Shown: piece after piece, positions 16,410-23,732 of the stretch
Position numbering within the stretch: position 1 is the stretch's first letter
Layout: each line of letters opens with the position of its first letter
Assembly: GCF_019704555.1 (NCBI RefSeq)
Contig: NZ_AP024745.1
Location: 10,012,001 to 10,076,000, forward strand
Reading direction: 5' to 3'
DNA: 64,000 bases
Source: Actinoplanes sp. L3-i22
GTDB lineage: Bacteria > Actinomycetota > Actinomycetes > Mycobacteriales > Micromonosporaceae
The notes under the pieces: model-generated
What the model was told of the DNA's origin: nothing
What the model saw: the letters and a program-made list of their open reading frames with translations, nothing else
Databases searched by the model: none
Translations under genes and position numbers: made by a program

Positions 16410-18921
16410 GAAGTTCTACGGGGTCCGGCATCACGGGCCCGGGTCGGCCCGGGCGGTGGTGCGGGAGTTGATCGCCCAGCAACCGGAGATCCTCCTGGTG
16501 GAGGGGCCGCCGGAGGCTGACGCGCTGGTCCGCTGGGTGGCCTCGGAGGGGCTGGAGCCGCCGGTCGCGCTGCTGGGCTATGCGGCGGAGGATCCGGGGC
16601 GGGCGGCGTTCTGGCCGTTCGCGGTGTTCTCGCCGGAGTGGCAGGCCATCCGGTGGGCGGTGAGCAACGGGGTGCCGGTCCGCTTCTTCGACCTGCCCTA
16701 CGCGTATCGGGTGGGCGCGTCCGACCCCGGTGGGCCGGCGGGTCCACCGGACGGGGACGGGTCGGACGACCCGGGCGCGGCTGGCGAGGCGTCCGTGGAA
16801 GCCGGGTCCGACCAGCCGAGCCTGCCCGGCGGGATGGACGCGGCGGCCGGCGGGGACGCGGCGGCCGCGAGCGCAGCTGGCGGGGACGCGGCAGGCGATG
16901 ACGCGGCCGGCGGGGACGCCGCGGGCGATGGCGCGGCCGGCGATGGCGCGGCTGGCGATGGCGCCGCGGGCGGCGGGACGGGTGGGGGCGGGGATTCCGC
17001 CGTACCCGGGGAAATGGTGGAAAGGGTGAGTGGGGAGCCTGCCGGGACCACCGCTGATCACGACGAGGTCGGGCGGGTCAGGCCGGTGGATCCGATCGGG
17101 GAGCTGGCCACCGCGGCCGGTTATGACGATCCCGAGCGCTGGTGGGAGGACGTCGTCGAGCACCGGGGTGTGCCGGTGTTCGAGGCGATCGCGGAGGCGA
17201 TGGCGGCGATCCGGGAAGGGGCACCGGAGGATCCGGACGACCTGCTGCGGGAGGCCTACATGCGGACCGTGCTGCGCGAGGTCCGGCGCAAGCACGAGAA
17301 CATCGCCGTGGTCTGCGGGGCGTGGCACGTGCCGGCGCTGACCCGGAAGGTGCCGATCAAGGACGACACCGCGCTGCTCAAGGGGCGCCGCAAGGGCAAG
17401 GTCGCGTTCACCTGGGTGCCCTGGACGTACGGGCGGCTGGCCTCGTGGTCGGGCTATGGCGCCGGGGTGACGTCGCCGGGGTGGTATCACCATCTGTTCG
17501 CGAGCGCGGACTCGGTCGTGCCGCGGTGGCTGGTGGCGGCGGCGGGCGTGCTGCGGGCCGAGGGCGTGCCGACCTCGTCGGCGCACGTGATCGAGGCGAC
17601 GCGGCTGGCCGAGGCGCTGGCGACGCTGCGGGGGCGGCCGCTGGCCGGGCTGGCCGAGGTGACCGAGGCCGCCGAGGCGGTGATGTGCGACGGGGAGCCG
17701 CTGCGCACCGCGCTGATCAACCGGCGACTGGTGGTCGGCGAGCGGCTCGGCGGGGTGCCGGACGAGATGCCGGCCGTCCCGCTCGCCCGGGATCTGACCG
17801 CGCAGCAGCGCACCCTGCGGCTGAAGCCGGAGGCCACCGAGCGGGAGCTGAAGCTCGACCTGCGCAGGGACATCGACCTGCGGCGCAGCCGGCTGCTGCA
17901 CCGGTTGCGGACGCTGGCGGTGCCGTGGGGTGAGCCGGCCGCCCAGCGGCGCGGGACCGGGACGTTCCGCGAGGAGTGGGTGCTGCGATGGCAGCCGGAG
18001 TTCGCGGTGCGGCTGGTCGAGGGCAGCATGTGGGGCACCACGGTGGCGGCCGCGGCGACCGCGCGGGTGATCCGGCGGGCCCGGACGGCGCGGACCCTCG
18101 CCGACGTGACCGCGCTGCTGGAGACGTGCCTGCTCGCCGACCTCGGGGAGGCGTATCCGGAGGTGCTGGCCGCGCTGGACACCCGGGCGGCGCTGGACGC
18201 GGACATCCACCACCTGATGGCGGCGCTGCCCGCGCTGGCCCGGACGTTGCGGTACGGCGATGTCCGGCGCACCGACGTGGCCGGGCTCGCCACCGTGACG
18301 GCGAGCCTGCTGAAGCGGATCTGCGCCGGGTTGCCGTCGGCGGCCGGGTCGCTCTCCGACGACGCGGCCAAGCAGCTGCGCGACGGCATGGACGGCGTGC
18401 ACCAGGCGGTCAGCCTGCTCGCCGACGACGACCTGCGAGAGTTGTGGCTGGCCACGGTAGAGTCAGTGGCGCGACGGCCGGATCTGCACGGGCTGCCCGC
18501 CGGGCGATTGACCCGGCTGCTGCTGGACGCGGGCCGGCTGGACGCCGTCGAGGTACGCCGCAGGTTGCGGCTGCCGCTGACCGTGGGCACCCCGCCGGCG
18601 CACGCGGCCGCCTGGGTGGAGGGCTTCCTGGCCGGTGGCGGGCTGCTGCTGGTGCACGACGACGCGCTGCTCGGGCTGGTGGACGAGTGGCTGGCGGACG
18701 TGCCGCCCGAAGCGTTCGAGGATGTGCTTCCGCTGCTGCGGCGCACGTTCGGGACGTTCGAGTCGGGTGAGCGGCGGGCCATCGGCGACCGGGTGGCCGG
18801 TCCACGAGCCGGTGCCGCCCAGGCCGGAAGCACGGCGATCGACGAGGAACGGGCGGTTTCGGTGCTGCCCATGTTGAGTGCCCTGCTGGGGCGCGACATC
18901 CAGGTCCGGGAGGACATATGA
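16402..18921 (+). CDS. DUF5682 family protein with a low-complexity insertion
   Basis: An 839-residue protein. The N-terminus, YGVRHHGPGSARAVVREL and ILLVEGPPEADAL, has the His-rich and Glu motifs of DUF5682; these resemble the active-site pattern of ChaN/TraB-like proteins, although that link is my inference. An Ala/Gly/Asp-rich insertion of about 60 residues (roughly 148-210) interrupts the N-terminal domain and is encoded by 15-bp repeats (16891-16965). After it the domain resumes (DPERWWEDVVEHRG, VVCGAWHVPAL). The C-terminal half is helical. The gene overlaps its neighbours on both sides (8 bp upstream, ATGA downstream), consistent with a stable complex. Confidence 0.85.
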   Translation: MPEKFYGVRHHGPGSARAVVRELIAQQPEILLVEGPPEADALVRWVASEGLEPPVALLGYAAEDPGRAAFWPFAVFSPEWQAIRWAVSNGVPVRFFDLPYAYRVGASDPGGPAGPPDGDGSDDPGAAGEASVEAGSDQPSLPGGMDAAAGGDAAAASAAGGDAAGDDAAGGDAAGDGAAGDGAAGDGAAGGGTGGGGDSAVPGEMVERVSGEPAGTTADHDEVGRVRPVDPIGELATAAGYDDPERWWEDVVEHRGVPVFEAIAEAMAAIREGAPEDPDDLLREAYMRTVLREVRRKHENIAVVCGAWHVPALTRKVPIKDDTALLKGRRKGKVAFTWVPWTYGRLASWSGYGAGVTSPGWYHHLFASADSVVPRWLVAAAGVLRAEGVPTSSAHVIEATRLAEALATLRGRPLAGLAEVTEAAEAVMCDGEPLRTALINRRLVVGERLGGVPDEMPAVPLARDLTAQQRTLRLKPEATERELKLDLRRDIDLRRSRLLHRLRTLAVPWGEPAAQRRGTGTFREEWVLRWQPEFAVRLVEGSMWGTTVAAAATARVIRRARTARTLADVTALLETCLLADLGEAYPEVLAALDTRAALDADIHHLMAALPALARTLRYGDVRRTDVAGLATVTASLLKRICAGLPSAAGSLSDDAAKQLRDGMDGVHQAVSLLADDDLRELWLATVESVARRPDLHGLPAGRLTRLLLDAGRLDAVEVRRRLRLPLTVGTPPAHAAAWVEGFLAGGGLLLVHDDALLGLVDEWLADVPPEAFEDVLPLLRRTFGTFESGERRAIGDRVAGPRAGAAQAGSTAIDEERAVSVLPMLSALLGRDIQVREDI
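16891..16965. repeat. 15-bp tandem repeats inside the DUF5682 gene
   Basis: Five consecutive 15-bp units of the GCSGGCGATGGCGCG type (16891, 16906, 16921, 16936, 16951) encode AAGDG-like pentapeptides. Immediately downstream (16981-17030) is a copy of the dispersed signature, on the minus strand GTACGGCGGAATCCCCG. This is the same layout as the intergenic islands, but in frame within a gene. Confidence 0.8.
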
Positions 18922-19262
18922 GCGATTCGGCACTCTTTTCACACTCTTCCGAAGAGCCGGAGTCGAACGCGAACACGGCCGAGCCGGCGGAGTTGCAGTT
19001 CTCGCATCCGACGCCGGACAAGGCGGACGGGCCGCGTCCCGGGCCGGCGACGCCCCCGGATCGGATCTTCTCGCATCCGGGCGCGGTGGGCGATTCGACG
19101 GAGACGACCGACAGCGCGGGCCGGCCTCGCCCCGGACGGGCGGACGGCCAGGGCGTGCGAAGGACCGGGGGTGGTCGGATTGGCCGGACGGATAACGCTG
19201 GTCAGGGCACGGAAATTCGTCGCCGGGGTCCGGGCGGGCGCCCGGGGAGAGCCGATGGCTGA
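18918..19262 (+). CDS. Small disordered protein with three FSHP-like motifs
   Basis: A 114-residue Pro/Gly/Arg/Asp-rich protein with no recognisable fold. Its ATG overlaps the DUF5682 stop (ATGA), and its stop lies inside the start of the vWA gene (19255-19262), so translational coupling supports it being real. It carries three spaced short motifs: ALFSHSSEEPE (residues ~5-15), LQFSHPTPDKAD (~26-37) and RIFSHPGAVGDS (~49-60). Repeated aromatic-Ser-His-Pro motifs in a disordered chain look like docking sites for a partner in the operon. The possibility that it is merely a linker whose frame was split from the vWA gene cannot be excluded. Confidence 0.6.
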   Translation: MSDSALFSHSSEEPESNANTAEPAELQFSHPTPDKADGPRPGPATPPDRIFSHPGAVGDSTETTDSAGRPRPGRADGQGVRRTGGGRIGRTDNAGQGTEIRRRGPGGRPGRADG

Positions 19263-20439
19263 GGCCGACGACGCGGGCCGGGAGCGGCTGCGGCGGTGGC
19301 GGCTCGTGCTCGGCGGGGCCGCCGAGGAGTCGCTGGGCCGGGCCGAGGGGCGCGACGGGGCGATGGACGGCGCGCTCGCCGCGCTGTACGACGCGGGTGG
19401 GGACGGGGACGGCCCGCCGGCGAAACGATCGGCCGGGCTGGGCGGGTCGGCGCCGAAGGTGGCGCGCTGGCTCGGCGACATCCGGGAGTACTTTCCGAGC
19501 ACCGTCGTCCAGGTGATGCAGGCCGACGCGATCGAGCGCCTCGACCTGACCCGGCTGCTGCTGGAGCCCGAGATGCTCGCCGCGGTCGAGCCGGACGTGC
19601 ACCTGGTCGGCACGCTGCTCTCGCTGAACCGGGTGATGCCGGACGCCACCAAGGACGCCGCCCGGCAGGTGGTCCGCACGGTGGTCGAGCAGCTTCAGCG
19701 CCGGATCACGCAGCAGACCCGGGCCGCGGTGTCCGGGGCGCTGAACCGGGCCGCCCGGATCAACCGGCCGCGGCACGCCGACATCGACTGGGACAAGACG
19801 ATCCGGGCGAATCTCAAGCACTACCAGGTGGCACACCGGACGGTGATCCCCGAGCGGCTGGTCGGGTACGGGCGGCGGACCACCGCCGTACAGCGGGATG
19901 TGGTCCTCTGTGTTGATCAGTCCGGCTCGATGGCCGCGTCGGTGGTGTTCTCCGGGGTGTTCGCGGCGGTGCTGGCGTCGCTGCGGTCGCTGCGGACGTC
20001 GCTGGTCGTCTTCGACACCGCGGTGGTGGACCTGACCGAGCAGCTCAGTGACCCGGTCGAGGTGCTGTTCGGCACGCAGCTCGGCGGTGGGACGGACATC
20101 AACCGGGCGATCGGGTACAGCCAGCAGTTGATCACCCGGCCGCGGGACAGCATCTTCGTGCTGATCAGCGATCTGTACGAGGGTGGCGTGCGGGACGAGA
20201 TGCTGCGCCGGGTGGCCGAGATGACGGCCGCCGGGGTGCAGGTGGTGGCGTTGCTGGCGCTCTCCGACGAGGGTGCGCCGGCCTACGACCACGAGAACGC
20301 CGCGGCGCTGGCCGCGCTCGGGGTGCCGGCGTTCGCGTGTACCCCGGACGCGTTTCCCGAGCTGATGGCGGCGGCGATCGAGCGGCGGGACCTGATGGCG
20401 TTCGCCGAGCGCTTCGCCGCGCAGAACGCCGCGGGCTGA
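19255..20439 (+). CDS. vWA-domain protein of the MoxR/DUF5682 operon
   Basis: A 394-residue protein; the ATG at 19255 gives MAEADDAGRERLRRWRLVLG. The N-terminal ~180 residues are helical (ARWLGDIREYFPSTVVQVMQ). The vWA domain occupies the C-terminal half, with metal-ion-dependent adhesion site CVDQSGSMAAS, a Thr in GGGTDINRA and Asp in FVLISDLYEGG. vWA partners usually recruit MoxR ATPases to a target. It ends the operon and is followed by a bidirectional hairpin terminator. Confidence 0.92.
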   Translation: MAEADDAGRERLRRWRLVLGGAAEESLGRAEGRDGAMDGALAALYDAGGDGDGPPAKRSAGLGGSAPKVARWLGDIREYFPSTVVQVMQADAIERLDLTRLLLEPEMLAAVEPDVHLVGTLLSLNRVMPDATKDAARQVVRTVVEQLQRRITQQTRAAVSGALNRAARINRPRHADIDWDKTIRANLKHYQVAHRTVIPERLVGYGRRTTAVQRDVVLCVDQSGSMAASVVFSGVFAAVLASLRSLRTSLVVFDTAVVDLTEQLSDPVEVLFGTQLGGGTDINRAIGYSQQLITRPRDSIFVLISDLYEGGVRDEMLRRVAEMTAAGVQVVALLALSDEGAPAYDHENAAALAALGVPAFACTPDAFPELMAAAIERRDLMAFAERFAAQNAAG

Positions 20440-20482
20440 GACCTGGCCGGCTGCTCAGGCCCTTGACGAGGCCGGGACGCAG

Positions 20483-20514
20483 CCGGGCGCGAGACCGGTC
20501 GGTCCCGCGCCCGG
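20483..20514. terminator. Hairpin terminator between convergent vWA and TM2 genes
   Basis: CCGGGCGCG at 20483-20491 pairs with CGCGCCCGG at 20506-20514. The loop contains a smaller GACCGGTC palindrome. It can serve both converging transcripts. Confidence 0.65.
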
Positions 20515-20530
20515 GTCACACCGCCGGGGT

Positions 20531-20761
20531 TCAGACGGCGGCGACGCCGTTCTTGGCGTTGACCTCGCGCACCTGGCTGGGCAGGGTGAAGAGGTCGATC
20601 AGGCAGCCGATGCCGAGGATGCCGAGGGTGAACAGGTAGAGCAGGCCACGGCCGGTCTTCCCCAGGTAGAACTGGTGGACGCCGATGGCGCCGAAGAAGA
20701 ACCAGAGCACGTAGGCGAGGCCTACCTGCTTCGGGCTGCTGGTGGCGACGGCCTGGGTCAT
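20531..20761 (-). CDS. TM2-domain membrane protein
   Basis: A 76-residue protein with two transmembrane helices joined by a short turn: LAYVLWFFFGAIGVHQFYLG, then TGRGLLYLFTLGILGIGCLIDLF. The GxxHxFYLG motif defines the TM2 domain. The bacterial function is unknown. It stands alone between convergent neighbours. Confidence 0.93.
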   Translation of the reverse strand: MTQAVATSSPKQVGLAYVLWFFFGAIGVHQFYLGKTGRGLLYLFTLGILGIGCLIDLFTLPSQVREVNAKNGVAAV

Positions 20762-20973
20762 GCGTTATCTCCTCGGGAGCGTTATTCCAGGGAAAACGTC
20801 GAAGTTGATCATCGACGTGAAGGGACGAGGATACGGGACTCGTCAATGGCGCGGAAGATCGCGCAGATGGACTCCCGGTTACGGCTGCCTGCCCGTCCGG
20901 TTGAGCCACCGATCCGGCTCGCATCGATGGACGGGGGTGGCGAAGCGGCCGGGATGTAACTACCGTGAGGCTC

Positions 20974-21732
20974 ATGACTGCTTACCTGAACAACGCCGAG
21001 ATCTGGCAGGAGTCATGGGATCGGCAACAGGAAGGGTTCCTGCCCGATCGCGAACACCGGTTCGACGCGATGCTGACCGCCGTCGCCGCGGTGGCCGAGG
21101 GGCCGGCGCCGAAGGTGCTCGACCTGGCCGGCGGCACCGGGTCGATCTCGCTGCGGGCGCTGGCCCGCTTCCCCGGGGCCCGGGTGACCGTGCTCGACCA
21201 GGACCCGGTGCTGCTCACGATCGCGGCGGCCTCGCTGGACGGGCGGGCAACCGTGGTCGACGCCGACCTCGGCGACCCCGGCTGGCGCGGGAAGCTGCCG
21301 CACGAGGGATTCGACGCGGTGCTGACCGCGACCGCGCTGCACTGGCTGCCGGCGGACCGGATCGGGGCGCTCTACGCGGAGATCCGTGACGTGCTGCGGC
21401 CGGGCGGGATCTTCGTCAACGCCGATCACATGCCGGACGAGGGGCTGACGGACTTCAACGTACGGCTGCGGGAGCACGCCCGGGCGACGCGGAACGCGCG
21501 GTACGCGTCCGGCGCGGTCACCTCGTGGGCGGACTGGTGGGCACGGGCCGCGGCGGACGAGCAGCTCGGGCCGAAGGTGGTGGAGCGGCAGCAGATCTAT
21601 CCGGGCGGGCACGCCCAGGAGTGGAACCCGTCGGCCGGGTGGCATCTGGACGCGCTCCGGGCCGCGGGGTTCGGGGAGAGCGGCGTGGTGTGGCGTGGTG
21701 GCACCGACGCGGCGGTCATCGGGGTGCGGTGA
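20974..21732 (+). CDS. SAM-dependent methyltransferase, class I
   Basis: A 252-residue protein with the SAM-binding loop VLDLAGGTGSISLRAL, the acidic end of strand two (VTVLDQDP) and the post-motif strand FDAVLTATALHWLPADRIG. The later part (IFVNADHMPDEGLTDFNVRL) fits small-molecule methyltransferases. The ATG at 20974 (MTAYLNN) is preferred over the GTG at 20965 because GTGAGG precedes it. The substrate is unknown. The 212-bp gap to the TM2 gene shows no clear feature other than the promoters. Confidence 0.9.
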   Translation: MTAYLNNAEIWQESWDRQQEGFLPDREHRFDAMLTAVAAVAEGPAPKVLDLAGGTGSISLRALARFPGARVTVLDQDPVLLTIAAASLDGRATVVDADLGDPGWRGKLPHEGFDAVLTATALHWLPADRIGALYAEIRDVLRPGGIFVNADHMPDEGLTDFNVRLREHARATRNARYASGAVTSWADWWARAAADEQLGPKVVERQQIYPGGHAQEWNPSAGWHLDALRAAGFGESGVVWRGGTDAAVIGVR

Positions 21733-21740
21733 AGCGCCGG

Positions 21741-21785
21741 CCCGGTGAGGTCTCGGCGGCCTTAGCACAGCGAGATCTCACCGGG
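21741..21785 (+). terminator. 15-bp-stem terminator after the methyltransferase gene
   Basis: CCCGGTGAGGTCTCG at 21741-21755 pairs with CGAGATCTCACCGGG at 21771-21785 with a single G-T wobble. CGCGTTTT follows, giving a short T-tract. Confidence 0.8.
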
Positions 21786-21806
21786 CGCGTTTTCCACACT
21801 GATGGG

Positions 21807-21815
21807 TTGTCCACA
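21807..21815 (+). promoter_or_regulatory. DnaA-box-like 9-mer
   Basis: TTGTCCACA, identical to the second box at 12345, lies in the intergenic region after the methyltransferase terminator. Confidence 0.35.
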
Positions 21816-21907
21816 GCCCGCCAACGTGATCATGGCCGATCCCGGGACAATGTGATTGGGCAGGCCCCCGTGGTGGGTGGGGACTACCTACCTGCCGGCG
21901 GGTGGCC

Positions 21908-22462
21908 TCAGCCCTGGCGGCCGCCGGCGTCCACGTACCCGGCAAGCCCTTCCGCCCTGGCCGCGTCCCGCAGCATCGTCTGGTGGCGGGCGATGATCGG
22001 CTCGGCCTTGGCCGCGAGCTCCTTCACCGTCTCCTCGGAACCGTTCGCGGCCCGTTCGGCGGTCATCTTCAGCGCCGCCCGGTGCGCGGCCAGCTGGGTC
22101 GTGATGAAGTATTCGTCGAACGTGTCCGCCCCGGCCGCCTGGTACCGCTTGGCCAGTGCCTGCTGCTCCGGTGTGGGCGCGGCCGGCAGGTAGACCCGCA
22201 GCTGGCGCGCGGTCTGGTAGAGGTCCGCGTCCAGGTGGATGTGGTCCCGCATGAGGGCGGCGGCCAGGGTTTTCACCGTCGGGTCGGAGCTGGTCGTCCA
22301 GGCGATCCGGCCCATGGTGATCTCGGCGAGGTTCACCTGGTGCGCCGCTTTCAGGTAGTCGGCGTCCGGCTGGGACGGCTCGGCCTGCGCTGGTGCGGCC
22401 GGTAGGGCCAGGAGGCCGGCGACGCCGACGGCCGCGGATATTCGCCGTAAAAGCATAGTCAT
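21908..22462 (-). CDS. Secreted DUF4142 family protein
   Basis: A 184-residue protein with a Sec signal peptide (residues 1-27, LLRRISAAVGVAGLLALPAA, cleavage after AQA). The mature part is a ferritin-like four-helix pattern characteristic of DUF4142: YLKAAHQVNLAEITMGRIA, VKTLAAALMRDHIHLDADL, and the C-terminal IARHQTMLRDAARAEG. The family is periplasmic or extracytoplasmic with no proven role. The upstream small gene (22518-22739) is on the same strand 55 bp away. Confidence 0.9.
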   Translation of the reverse strand: MTMLLRRISAAVGVAGLLALPAAPAQAEPSQPDADYLKAAHQVNLAEITMGRIAWTTSSDPTVKTLAAALMRDHIHLDADLYQTARQLRVYLPAAPTPEQQALAKRYQAAGADTFDEYFITTQLAAHRAALKMTAERAANGSEETVKELAAKAEPIIARHQTMLRDAARAEGLAGYVDAGGRQG

Positions 22463-22517
22463 CTCCTCGAATAGGGCATCTTCACCCTAATTCGCTTTCG
22501 ATGACCTCGGGACCGGT

Positions 22518-22739
22518 TCACTGGGTCCAGCGCAGGAACCGGTCGAACAGCTCGGACGCCGCGGCCTGGGGCATGTCCTTCGCGGCTTCCTCGAGGTAGT
22601 TCCACATCAGCACGGCCAGGTCCATCCGGCCGTGCGAGGCGGACAGTGCGCCCTGCGCCGGCGGGCACGGCCACGGCCGGCCGCAGACCCGGCAGTCCCA
22701 CGACGGCCGCGCGGGGAGGTGCTCCGCTTCCTCGGCCAC
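22518..22739 (-). CDS. Small Cys-rich actinobacterial protein (CRVCGRPWPC motif)
   Basis: A 73-residue protein with a strong GGAGGGAGG before its GTG start at 22739. Residues ~10-25 read RPSWDCRVCGRPWPCPPAQG, a CxxCx4C cluster found in a common actinobacterial family that some databases label, without good evidence, as flavin reductase. The C-terminal half is helical (VLMWNYLEEAAKDM, ELFDRFLRWT). The Cys cluster may bind zinc. The function is unknown. Confidence 0.75.
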   Translation of the reverse strand: MAEEAEHLPARPSWDCRVCGRPWPCPPAQGALSASHGRMDLAVLMWNYLEEAAKDMPQAAASELFDRFLRWTQ

Positions 22740-23011
22740 GTGACCTCCCTCCGATTTCCGGGCACGGCGGGAGGGCCCCGGATCCGCCCGCCAACGGCCC
22801 CGTCCACCACACGATGCGCGTGCCGGTTATCGCGGTCAACCGCCGGAGGGCCGCCGCCCCCTCTGCGGGTGACCCCAGCGACCAATAGCCGACAGACCGC
22901 GCCGACCGGAAGCGCCGAGAGCGAACAGGGAGGCCGAAGAGACGGAAGAAAGCCCGGTTCGTCCTGATCTTTGGAAACATGAGATCGAGACGCGACACGG
23001 GGGACGGTGAG

Positions 23012-23704
23012 ATGACCGACGACGACCACTACGACTACCTGGCCAAGGGCAGCGTGTACGCCTCCGCGGCGGCCACCGCACCCCGCCGCAGCCTGCGCCG
23101 CAAGCAGGCCGTCGCCGGCGTGACCGGCGCGCTCGCCCTGCTGGCCGGCACGTACTTCCTGACCACGAAACTGATGGAGACGAGTCAGGACACGCTTCCC
23201 GAGCCGGCCGCGCTGGCGCCGCTGACCACGGCGGCGACGCCGGGGATCGACGGGACGGGGATCTCCGCCGTACCGGGAAATCTGGAAGCGCCACGCACGA
23301 CGCACCCGGCGCAAGCCGCCAAGCGCGCCCCCTCGCCCACCCCGTCGGATCTGACGCCGCAGGCGGAAATGCCGTCGGAGACGGCGGCGGGATTGGTCAC
23401 CCGCCGGGTCGAGACGATCAAAAACGGCACGGTACGGATTTCCAGCGCCCGCTTCGACCTCACCGGTCAGAGCGACCTGCTGTACGCCGCGGACCAGGGT
23501 GACGCCGCGGGCGACGGGGTGTACTGCACGAATCGGGTCCGGTTCGGCGCGGACGAGCCGGTCGCGGAGAAGGCCGGCCTGCTGCTCTGCTGGCGGACGT
23601 CGGACCTGCGCAGCGTGGTCACGATGGCGGTCGCCGTGCAGGGCACGCCCGATCCGCGGGACTGCGTCGGCATCATCGAACAGGAATGGGCGGCGCTCGA
23701 GTGA
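23012..23704 (+). CDS. Single-pass membrane protein, paralogue A of a three-member family
   Basis: A 230-residue protein. The ATG at 23012 (MTDDDHYDYLAKGSV) was chosen over the ATG at 22979 because the other paralogues begin with a similar short acidic N-terminus. A basic stretch RRSLRRKQ precedes one transmembrane helix (VTGALALLAGTYFLTTKLM). A disordered Pro/Ala linker follows, then a C-terminal domain of ~90 residues, DLTGQSDLLYAADQGDA to CTNRVRF and LLLCWRTSDLRSVVTMAV, shared with 27219-27890 and 29570-30295. Two invariant Cys probably form a disulfide outside the cell. The linker DNA carries a copy of the dispersed signature near 23251-23290. No known domain recognised. Confidence 0.8.
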   Translation: MTDDDHYDYLAKGSVYASAAATAPRRSLRRKQAVAGVTGALALLAGTYFLTTKLMETSQDTLPEPAALAPLTTAATPGIDGTGISAVPGNLEAPRTTHPAQAAKRAPSPTPSDLTPQAEMPSETAAGLVTRRVETIKNGTVRISSARFDLTGQSDLLYAADQGDAAGDGVYCTNRVRFGADEPVAEKAGLLLCWRTSDLRSVVTMAVAVQGTPDPRDCVGIIEQEWAALE

Positions 23705-23732
23705 GCGCCGCCCATGATCCTTACCGCTGAGC

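Noticed and set aside
22459..23314. Minus-strand frames opposite paralogue A
   Set aside because: No motif or start; paralogue A aligns with two other proteins in the window, confirming the plus strand.
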